Origin: Lichtheimia corymbifera B2541
Lineage: Eukaryota; Mucoromycota; Mucoromycetes; Mucorales; Lichtheimiaceae
Length of the DNA: 64,000 bases
NCBI GenBank assembly: GCA_000697475.1
Contig: JNEU01000660.1
Coordinates: 1 to 64,000 of the forward strand
Direction: 5' to 3'
Made by a program: the position numbers and the translations under genes. The notes under the pieces are model-generated. The model ran no database searches. It worked only from the letters and a program-made list of their open reading frames with translations, and was not told the origin of the DNA. Of the stretch, positions 36,416 to 45,780 are shown piece after piece. Position 1 is the first letter of the stretch, and every line of letters starts with the position of its first letter.

Positions 36416-37778
36416 ATGTCAGAGGCCGGCTCCAATCCATTCGGTCTTTCCGAAGTCGAATTAGCCTTTTATGAATTCGCAAAGGCTTCTGGAAAGGTAA
36501 GCTTTTCACCTTGAAGGGCTGATTGTCCAGTTTTGATTTACTTACACAACACGCGCGTGGCCTCCATTTATAACAGGACGGCATCAAGTTCAGCGATCGC
36601 CCTCCCACTATGGGTGTCGAGGAAGCTTATGGCGCCATGAACTCCTTGCTTAAAAAGGTAATGTATTTATGTTGATTTGCATCTTGTTGTCCATTGTCCG
36701 GTTAGCTAATAGCGTTACATCATTACGATAGAATGCACTCGAAGTTGTTCAAATCAACAATGAAAACATGCTGCGTGCTATTGATCTCAGGGAGGCTGAA
36801 AAGTAAGGAAGGGTAGATGGATGGTATATGAGCAAGTTGGTTAATCGTATGGGTGATAGGGCGAGTCGACTGAGTGATGAAGCACGTATTGTCTACAATG
36901 CCATTCGTGGTGCCGGCAACGAGGGTATCTGGACGAAGGATCTCAAGAAGAAAACAAACATGCACACCATTGTTCTCAATCGCACGTTGAAAGCTCTTGA
37001 GCAAAAACAAGAAATCAAAGCTGTCAAGCATGTCAAGGTATGGAAGAGGATCATGACGAGATATATATTACGGGTGCTAAGATTTTTTTTGTTTGCATAG
37101 TTTCCCACACGCAAGATTTACATGTTGTATAATTTGACGCCTTCGAGTGAAGTGACAGGTGGTGCTTGGTACACAGATCAGGAATTGGATATCGAGTTTA
37201 TTGAGAGCTTGAAAACCGCATGTCTCAAATATATCACTGCACGGGTAAGGATGAATCGACAATGGGATCAATAGGAGGGCATACACGCTGACGAGAGAAT
37301 ACGTAGAGTTTTCCTCGTGGAAATGAGCAAGTCCGTGAAGCAGTCTACAGTGCAGAACACGAGCATTATCCTACAGCTACTGAAGTGCGAAGATTCATCA
37401 CCGAGTCACGTATCTCCTCTGTCGATCTTTCAGTCAAGGATATCGAGAGCCTTTTGGATGTTTTGGTTTATGATGGCGTCGTCGAGAAAAAGTTACCCTA
37501 TATTGCCGGGTTTGAAGATGATGACCTTAGTGATGATGAAGGAGACGATCCATCTGTGCCATTCGCATACAAGGCAGTACGTAGGACAGCAAGTCGACTT
37601 CCAACCGAAGCATTGACAGAAATACCCTGTGGCAAATGTCCGGTAAGAAAGAAAAGCGATGGTCATTGTGATTGAACAAGATCTAATTTGCTTTCAAAAG
37701 GTATTCTCTTTTTGTACACCCGATGGCCCTGTCAACCCATCCAATTGCGAATATTTCAAAGTATGGCTGGATTGGTGA
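36416..37778 (+). CDS. RPC34: RNA polymerase III subunit RPC6/Rpc34
   Basis: TFIIE-beta-like subunit of the Rpc82/34/31 trimer, which opens Pol III promoters with TFIIIB. Exons: 36416-36496, 36577-36657, 36732-36802, 36860-37037, 37101-37244, 37307-37642, 37701-37778; 322 aa. Tandem winged helices are seen (SRLSDEARIVYNAIRGAGNEGIWTKDLKKKTNM is wing 2). FPTRKIYMLYNLTPSSEVTGGAWYTDQELD is the family signature. The C-terminus keeps four Cys (293, 296, 302, 313) in CGKCPVFSFCTPDGP...NC, known to hold a 4Fe-4S cluster in human RPC39. Those Cys span the last intron. All splice sites are GT-AG. Confidence 0.96.
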
Positions 37779-38000
37779 AAACAAAGACGACATCACGCAT
37801 CACATTATATACGCACACGCACATCAATACACATTATTCCTCCCAGCACACCTCCCAGCAATATATACAACACAACACACATCATCCATCATTATCCATT
37901 CCGCCACAACAACCAATCATTCCCTGTATACTTTCATATTGCATTTTATGTACGCAAAAGAAAAAAAGTTGAAGCACACAAACCCCCAACTATATGGGTT

Positions 38001-38421
38001 TTATTGTATTCGGTCTGGTAATGCTTTTCGGTTAGCATAGTGTGGAGAATGATGGTGTTTTGATGGTCCTGTGGTCTGGAATAGAGAGTATGAGGGTGTT
38101 GCTGGTATACGCGTGGCTATTTTTGTTACAAACCTGATCATCGTTATCGACACATTGGTTATCAACAAAAGCGGGTATCTTGTCTTCCATGTCATCAGCT
38201 GGTGTGGCAACTTTGGAAATACGACGACGGCCTTCATGAAAAGAAGCACCAAGATGTTGGAGAGCAGCAAGGCGTTCTTGACCATCCAAAGGCACGGGAG
38301 CAATAACGTGATCGTCATCCATCATGAGAAAATGAAAATAAAAAAAAGAGCCTTCTTCAAAAGTACAGTGAACGTATCTCCCATCATTTGTGCAAGTTTC
38401 ACAAGGGTGGTGGCATCCCAA
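38001..38421 (-). CDS. Hypothetical protein with Cys/His-rich N-terminus
   Basis: Not recognised. The exon ending at 38134 joins 38075-38001 by a 58-nt intron (CAG|GTTTGT ... TTCCAG), keeping the frame and adding TTGPSKHHHSPHYANRK... to the stop. The body reads DDDHVIAPVPLDGQERLAAL and HEGRRRISK. There are two possible starts. ATG at 38325 gives 88 aa. ATG at 38421 gives 120 aa and includes GCHHPCETC...YVHC, a possible zinc site. A further upstream exon is possible, because the frame upstream of 38421 stays coding-like. Predicted soluble. It converges with RPC34 (222 bases between stops). Confidence 0.42.
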
Positions 38422-38993
38422 TGTTGTAAAACGGTTGTTTCATTTCATCCATGTCCTCGGTGTAAAGCTGGGAATCATGACCATCATTGACCCTCATACC
38501 ACCATTTTTGATGCTCGGATAAGAAAAAATAATGCATCCACAGGATATCTCAATGTATGCAAATTAGGTAACCAACATTATGGTGGATGAAGCCATATGG
38601 AAAGCAGCAGGCGGCATTGGAACAAACAAATAAATTGTCCGTGCATGAATAAAGAAAAATCCAAAATGTGAAATAGAACAGAGAGAAACAGCAAATGTAT
38701 GTGTGTATGTATGTATATGCTGCAGCATCATCCTGCACAGCAAGATCTTGTTATGGTGTTGTTTATATTATTAAGAATCCCAGTTTGCATTATACGGCGT
38801 GGAATTGGATAGAAAGGAAAAAGGAAACGAAATGCGCTGTGTACGGGGTTTCATGGTTGTTGGGGTAAAAGTAGTGCGGGATGAATGTATAATACTGTAT
38901 GTGACAAAGAATATGAGATGCGTGGTGGGGTATACAAAATAGTAGTTGTAAGGGGAAAAAAGACAAAGAAGGAGAAGTCCTTGGTGAATGCTC
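38422..38993. other. Spacer, no gene called
   Basis: Lies between the hypothetical gene and the 3' end of the DASS gene (minus). A short frame on minus near 38437-38480 (SQLYTEDMDEMKQPFYN) looks coding-like and may be an unplaced 5' exon of the hypothetical gene. Otherwise AT-rich. Confidence 0.4.
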
Positions 38994-41257
38994 CTAGTTC
39001 CACCAACCCAAGAGACGCCACCATCCCATACCAACGGTGAAATAGATCACAATGTAAAATAGAGCGAGTTGAAAACCGATAATAAACCATCTTGAGCGTG
39101 ACACGTAGCCTGAGGCATAATACATGGCAGCCATACCGGTCGAATAATTGGTCTAAGAAAAGAATATGACCCGTTGAGCATATATATAACGTATGCAGGG
39201 AGAAGCAGCATCAAGGAAACATACCATGCATCCACTAAGAGTACCAAAATAGGCCAAGAGAACCGTAAGTAGCATAGGATTAGCACCCAAAGCATGACCA
39301 GCATCAAGGAAAGTGGCAACAAAGGCAACAATGTGTGCACTAAGAGATGAGAACATGAATGTGGTAAGGAAATAGGCAATGGCCAAGAAAGGTACAGGTG
39401 GAAGGCCGAGATCTTCAATCATGTTGGAAATACGATGTCCCAGGAACGCCGAGGCGCCTGCATCCGATAGCTGATGAGCCATGGTAACAAACCCGCCCAG
39501 CCAAAAGAGAGTGTCCCACTACATAACAGCATATGCAATTGAGTAAATATAGCACACATCATGCATGTTCTCGCTCTCTTTTGATCATGCATCAGAAACA
39601 CTTACGGCACTGGTATTTTTTGAAATATCCTTCCAAGTCATGGTGCCCATGTGCAGCAGCACAACAAGACCAAGGAGTGCCACCAATGTTGCATCCAGCT
39701 TGGTGTAACTCGACGTCACCCACAACACAAGGCACATGAGAAGCACTAAACAGAGTTGCTACACATGCCCAACAATATGAGTAAATCCCCATTCTTCCAA
39801 TACCAAAGTAAACCTTACGTACCCATTCCTTAGCTGACATGCTGCCCATTTTCTCCAATTCGAGCTGTGCATGTTGTACAATGTCGATACTATCGGCTTG
39901 CTGAGCAGCCTTGCTGTTGCCACTGGCAGCTACAGCATGGGATGAAGCAGTCGTCGAACCAGCGAGCTGTTCTTCATCATGACCATTTTTCTTGTTGGAC
40001 ATCATGCCACATGCCCAATATAAGATCAATGGTAATGCTACTGCACATACCATGCCAGGAACAACGCTTCCCTTGAACCATGTCAAAAAATCAAAGGTCA
40101 TCTCAGGATAGAGTTGGGATGCCTTTGCCACCACAATGGGATTCGCAGCCATGCCTATTATCGAATCGATATATGAGTACATGATGCATCTATGTTTGGG
40201 GGTTAAACAAAAAGTAACGACCTTACCGGTCAAATACATGGAAGCTGACAACAGGTTCGAATGACTTCCGACCAGCATTAAGAATCCGCCAACCTTGGGA
40301 TCATTGGTGGGTGTGGATCCCAAGGTGGTGGCAATCGAATGCACTACCGGATGCACAATGCCACCTCCGCGTGCTGTGTTGCTTGGTACAAAAGGGGCTA
40401 GAAGGAGTTCTATGGTGGTGAAAAACAGGGGTGATGGTTAGCCTATTGCCGTTGATATAGTATTACTATATATCATGCTTACCAGAGATCACAATAGCAT
40501 ATGCCAAACCCATGATGTGCTTTCCAAACAGCTTGATCATGAGAAGAGACACACGACGACCGAGATGAGTGACTTCCACAGCCTTGCCAAGGTGGAAAGC
40601 AGCAAAAATGAGCCACACAACTGAGCTTGAGAATCCTTCCAATGAATGATGGAATGACTCTTTGGCACCATTACATTTGTAAATATCACCCGTGAGTGGA
40701 TTCTCGGTTCCACACAAGCGGCATTCGGTTGAACGGCCCGTCAACTTATCTTCGCATTGGAAAGAATGGGTCATAGCAAGCAAAGTTAAGCCTGACAGGA
40801 CCAACAGCGAAATGTCGACAGATGTAGTAATCAATGCAAAGATGCAGCTAAAAACATTGATATTAGATCATCTAGCAACTTGTTGGGGTACATCCCATGC
40901 TTTTTTCTTCTTTACCTTACAAACACTGCAAGCAGCCGAATGGCAGTGGGTGTGAGATCATCGCTTGCAGGAACACAAAACCAGATAATAGCACCAAGGG
41001 TAATAGAAGGTATCAGTTGTACAGGTTTGCTTTGTCGAAAAGCTTTCCATGAAGGTAGCCATGCTTTAAGGAAATGAGTCCACATTTATACAGAAGCCAT
41101 TTAAATCCATTGACTTACAACGAATGATGGTATTCCAATCTTTATCGAATTGGGTTGCGGAAATTGATGGCTGACCAGTCAATAAAGCGGTTTGCTCGTC
41201 ATGGTGAGAAGAGGAGCTACCGGTCGAGGAATAATAAGTTTGGTATCCGGCCACCAT
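38994..41257 (-). CDS. DASS-family anion transporter (DiT1/CitT-like)
   Basis: Divalent anion:Na+ symporter family, which carries di/tricarboxylates or 2-oxoglutarate/malate. Exons (minus): 41257-41119, 41063-40916, 40847-40483, 40409-40227, 40154-39823, 39758-39606, 39518-39225, 39152-38994; 590 aa. More than ten hydrophobic segments are seen. The first substrate loop has PFVPSNTARGGGIVHP (the SNT motif). The second half has KLDATLVALLGLVVLLHMGTMTWKD, WDTLFWLGGFVTMA and YFGTLSGCMTNYSTGMAAMYY, closely like plastid 2-oxoglutarate/malate translocators and bacterial relatives. A Cys-rich luminal loop (CEDKLTGRSTECRLCGTENP) looks unusual for DASS. There is no SPX domain, unlike yeast Pho87/90/91. 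Substrate is not assignable. Confidence 0.9.
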
Positions 41258-41423
41258 TCGCACGCTTTGTAATGAGAAATAAAAGGGGAGGGAGACAAGG
41301 AAAGGCTGTATACGGGAAAGAAAGAGAGAGAGAAATGATGGGTGTAAAATGATCGACCGGTATGGATTTTATAAGTGTCCTTTGAATTATTGGGGGGAGC
41401 ATGAACAGCAGGCATTAACATTA

Positions 41424-41457
41424 GCAGCAGCAGCAGCAGCAGCAAGCAAGCAAGCAG
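41424..41457. repeat. (GCA)n tract running into (GCAA)n
   Basis: Seven GCA units followed by GCAA repeats. It lies upstream of the DASS start, so it may be in the 5' leader or promoter. Confidence 0.85.
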
Positions 41458-41712
41458 ACGGATATCTTGGTGAAAAAAGCGAGAAACCTGTGCGAGACAC
41501 AAAGAGAGCAGGTACCAAGAGAGATTGGCTGTGTGTAGGTTTGATCAGGAGTCATGCGGATATTGAGCACTTTTGTGCCTGCACGCAATTGAGATACAGA
41601 AAACGGCAAAATGACAGAGTTGCTCTTTTAGGCTCAAATAAGATTTCGCTGCATCGTTCATAGCCATGATTACAATTCATTGCTGTTGCTCTTGTTCTCA
41701 ACCCGCTTTAAA

Positions 41713-41744
41713 CAGCAGCAGCATCATGCTGCTGCTGCTGCTGC
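41713..41744. repeat. CAG/CTG inverted triplet repeat (palindrome)
   Basis: CAGCAGCAGCAT at 713-724 is followed after one base by its exact complement ATGCTGCTGCTG. The CTG run continues to 744. The two arms form a perfect 12-bp stem with a one-base centre. Confidence 0.85.
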
Positions 41745-42754
41745 TCCCTTACTCGGTCTCTCCCTTCCACACATCTCCTTGCTTGAGTGTTTCTTTTTTT
41801 TCCCCTGGGTGTGTGTGTACGTGTTATGCTTGGCATACATTAGTTATTGTTAGCTTTCCACCAAAACATGCATCATCATCGATCCTGCTGCTGTTGTAAG
41901 CAATAATAATGGCTTTAGGAAAGGGGACTCGCTCTGCATATGGACGCACGTGGATATCATTCTTGTTCTTTGTGGTGTTACCATCACATACCACCATTGG
42001 ATCTGTCATGACGTCCCCCACGTCATGCGTACAACAAAATGGATGATGATGTGCTTTCTTCCCCGCGGGGGAGGAGAGAGACCATGCGCAGTTGCACAAG
42101 CTCATTTGTCTATAAGGAACCAATAGGAAAGGGTCCATTTGTGAAAATCGCTCACGCCCAATACATACATGGCAAGACAAGGCACTCGCATATTTTGTGG
42201 GCAGAATCATCATTTCAAAAGGGAAAAAGACCTCGCCTCATTCACTTCCAAGCCATTACATATACACTCCACTTCTCCTGCTGCTGTTCCTTTGATCTCA
42301 TACTCCTTGATCCTCCCTTTCTCCCAAAAGCCAAGAAGAGAAAAAGAATCAAGAGAAGGCCCTTGCGCCTTTCCACCCCTGCATTCAAGTCAACCAATAT
42401 CACATTTGAATATAATAAAGGTATCACACATATATAACTGATGAGGGGGCAAGAATGGGCCATGTGGGTAAAGATTCTCGCAAACGCATAGTGATGACAA
42501 AGCGGAGAGAAGATAAAAGGGGGGCTTGCGTGCTTTATTGCATCATCGTTTTTACCTCGTTTGGAAAAAAAAAGGTCAACCAACCTACAAGAGAAACAGA
42601 TCAAGGTAGGCGGAGATCACTATTTACATGCATTGAAACGAGACACAACCAATCAACCATTAAGCTGTGGATTGTCTTTGAATCGGCATAACAATACAAT
42701 GAATAACGAAATGGACCTAATGTTCTATCATGCACATGATGCCTCATGATCGTT

Positions 42755-45487
42755 TTATTTCTGAGCTTGTCTATTCCAAGGCACGGGGATACCATAGTAG
42801 CAATGCAAGGTAGTGTCATCGACGATACGTTCAAGGTCCTTGGGCTGATATTCCTGACCACTGTATTGTGGGTCGACAAAGACAATCTGACGAGTCTCAC
42901 TTTGAATGGGGCATGTGACCCAAACGGTGTCATAATCAGGGAAATAGCCATCGTGAAGAATATCAAGACCAACACGGATGATAGACTCTGTTGCTTCCAT
43001 CCATAATCGCACTTCTGCAAAAGCACCACCTTGTTCATGATACAGCGTCTTGCCATCATCCTCAATCAATGTAAAGGTGCGACGTTCGCCTGTGGTTGTG
43101 CGTTCAGGGAAGATTTGTACACGACGTTCATTATCTGGCAATGCATGAACGTGATTCATGACCTTGCCAAAAGCAAGCATACTACCCGCCTTGACAAAGA
43201 ATGGGCATGCGGCATCCTCAAGGGTGCTATCAACTGATACCGTTTGACCGCCTTCACAATAACGTCCGCTTTGGTAATGATACCATGAAGCACCACTGGG
43301 TAGGTATACAGTGCGAGTGGTGGTGCCTGATTCAATCATGGGAACCACCAGAAGATCAGGTCCCAGCATAAACTCAAATTGCTGCTCGTGTGTCTTTGGA
43401 TCATCTTGGAAATCATAGAATACAGGTCTCACCATGGGTTGGCATGCACGATAGCAGTGGATCACATGCAATGAATACAAGTATGGGATCAGCCGATATC
43501 GCAACTGCATTGCTTCACGGATAGTCGGCAGTGTTTCGTCGTACTATTAGAAATAGCCAATATGTATAATAAGCAATCCATGTCACAGGCAAAAGGAATT
43601 AATAAATCACCTACCATCCAAGGCTCTGTCACTGTATCATCGGTGTTGTAGGAATGGATGCAAAAGCGTGGCCACAAGATGCCTTGTTGTACCCAACGCA
43701 CAAAGAGCTCTGGATCAGGCTTGGGACCTGAAAATCTAGAATAATAATATTATTAGCAACAAGCTATATATATATATGTGTGTGTTTGAGTGGGTGCTTG
43801 TGATTTTACCCGCCAACATCATGACCATAGCCTGTGGGCACTGCACAAAGAGCAGCACCAGCACCCATAGAGACATTATAACCAATTGTCTTCCATTCCG
43901 TATTGTTGTCTCCACTCCAAGTTTGGGTAACAAGTTGTTGGCAATAAGGTACAGCTGAACGAGTGATAAGAAAAGGTCGTTCTGTGGGACGAGCTTCACG
44001 CAATGCATTATAGGATGCTTGGGCCATCAACAGCGTTTGCAATGGCGTGCCAGCTTCTCTGCTGCTGGTAGTGGTTGCTTCGTTGACAACGAGATTATGG
44101 TATCCATCAGGCTTCACCTCACATGCATAGGTGTCATTATCATCCAGCATAGCAAATTCGTTATTGTCAAGCCATAGGTGATAGCCCTTGTCAATCAGCT
44201 TGGTGCGTACTTGTTGCTGCCAATAGGAGTATCCGGCTTGGCTTGTAAAATCAATATAGCTGGCCTTGCCCATGGTATGTCGACCTGCACGCCATTGCCA
44301 CACCTCACTGGGTCCTTTGCCATCATGTCGCCACACAAGCCCCTTGCTATCTCGTACTACCGGGAAATCGGGATGGCTGTCATGCAATAGCCATGGCTTG
44401 ATATTGGCAAACACGTGCACACCTTGCTCACGCAATCGTTGAGCCATGCCTTCTGGATCAGGAAATCGTGCTCGGTTCCAGGTAAACACACATCGATCAC
44501 CACTATCAGGCATCACAGTGTATCCAGATGATAAATGCATGCCATCGCATGGTATATCATGTTTTCGACAATCCGCCACAAATTGCTCGATTCGCTCTTG
44601 TGCATTCTCCACTTCAGCATACGCCATAGAAGATGCCAAATATCCAAATCCGAAACGTGGTGGCAAATGACGTGGGGCACCTGTCAAAAGACTAAACGTG
44701 CGAACAACCGATGGCACCGATGGACCATACATCACCACATATTCAAGTGGCCCCTGGGTTTCAGCCTCATACATTGTATAGGGTCCCCACATCTAATCCA
44801 CGTGTAAATGGTAAATATACCAACAACACACACCTATAGCCATTAACATACCGCATCCAATTCTTGTCCAAAGTCAAAGGTGCTCAATGACATGCTGGTA
44901 TAAAAGATACCATGGGCACGTGCACCATCGTGAGAAAGCGTAAGGTAAAATGGGGAGAACTTGTAAAGTGGGTCCTGGTTTTCAGCATCATAGCCCATGG
45001 AATCCAGTCTTTCCAAACGAAAACGCCGACCCGCCAAATTCAAATTGCCTGTGCGTTCACCAAGGCCATAGTACTTGTCACCTGAGATGCGTTTGCGATA
45101 ATGATAAACCTTGTCACCACCATACGCATAGGCTCTTCTTGGCAAATCCTCGGCAAAAGTCGTGTCATCCTTTTTATCGTGCCACACAAGACGCAGATAG
45201 GGCAACTCAACATTGACCCGTATATCAGGTGTCTCCACTTGCACATACTTGCTCTCTTTCGAACTTGTAGTATTGATTGAAAACAACGGTTGATCTTGTT
45301 GGATGGTGGGTGGTACATTAACCGAGACTCTTGGGCGGTCAACGCTGTTGGCTGTCAAATGTCGGACACGGATCACATTACTTGCCACCACGTATAGTTC
45401 TAATACGTTGCCATCAGGGTTGCGAAATGTTACTGGATGTGGGATGCTTTCATCATGGCTGTAGCCTTCTGGAAGCGTTTGTCTCAT
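42755..45487 (-). CDS. GH31 glycoside hydrolase (alpha-glucosidase/xylosidase-like), cytosolic
   Basis: Retaining alpha-glycosidase of family 31. Exons (minus): 45487-44852, 44792-43810, 43735-43615, 43543-42755; 842 aa. The N-terminal beta-sandwich has YYGLGERTGNLNL. The (beta/alpha)8 barrel follows, with FGFGYLASSMAY. The predicted nucleophile is Asp421 in HLWLDNNEF and the acid/base is Asp507 in TWSGDNNTEW. The nucleophile motif is WxDNNE rather than WIDMNE, pointing to a GH31 subgroup distinct from secreted maltases and glucosidase II. C-terminal sheets contain PFFVKAGSML. There is no signal peptide, so it is probably cytosolic and might act on oligosaccharides released from glycogen or glycans (inference). 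Substrate specificity is not readable. Confidence 0.92.
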
Positions 45488-45780
45488 TGAGGAAAAAAGA
45501 TGAAACGGGAAGAAAAGAAAACAATTAAATTACGAAACGTATGGGGAGCACAGCATTTTTGTACATCAATCCCATCCAAGGTCACACACACCTAAACTCA
45601 AATTCAATCCATTTCCCTTGATATCATGAATATTCGGGATCGCCGGGGAATATTGTATATAGTCAACAATCTTTATCCTTTCTTTGATTTACTAGAGTTG
45701 AATAATGCAAATGGGAAAGCACGAAAGCAAGAGAAAGGGGTACTATTTGTACATGAATGAGTAAAAAGAGGAGAGTGATG

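Larger units (their letters stand above)
41258..42754. other. Intergenic 1.5 kb with triplet repeats, no gene called
   Basis: Lies between the DASS gene start and the GH31 3' end (both minus). Two CAG/CTG tracts (separate entries) and a 10-bp palindrome CCCCGCGGGG near 42060 are present. Overlapping open frames on both strands (e.g. 41824-42213 and 42039-42437) lack starts with support, domains or splice structure. Confidence 0.5.

Noticed and set aside
42039..42437. 133-codon frame in the DASS-GH31 spacer
   Set aside because: The opposite strand is equally open and the frame contains basic low-complexity sequence with no domain. It is probably chance.
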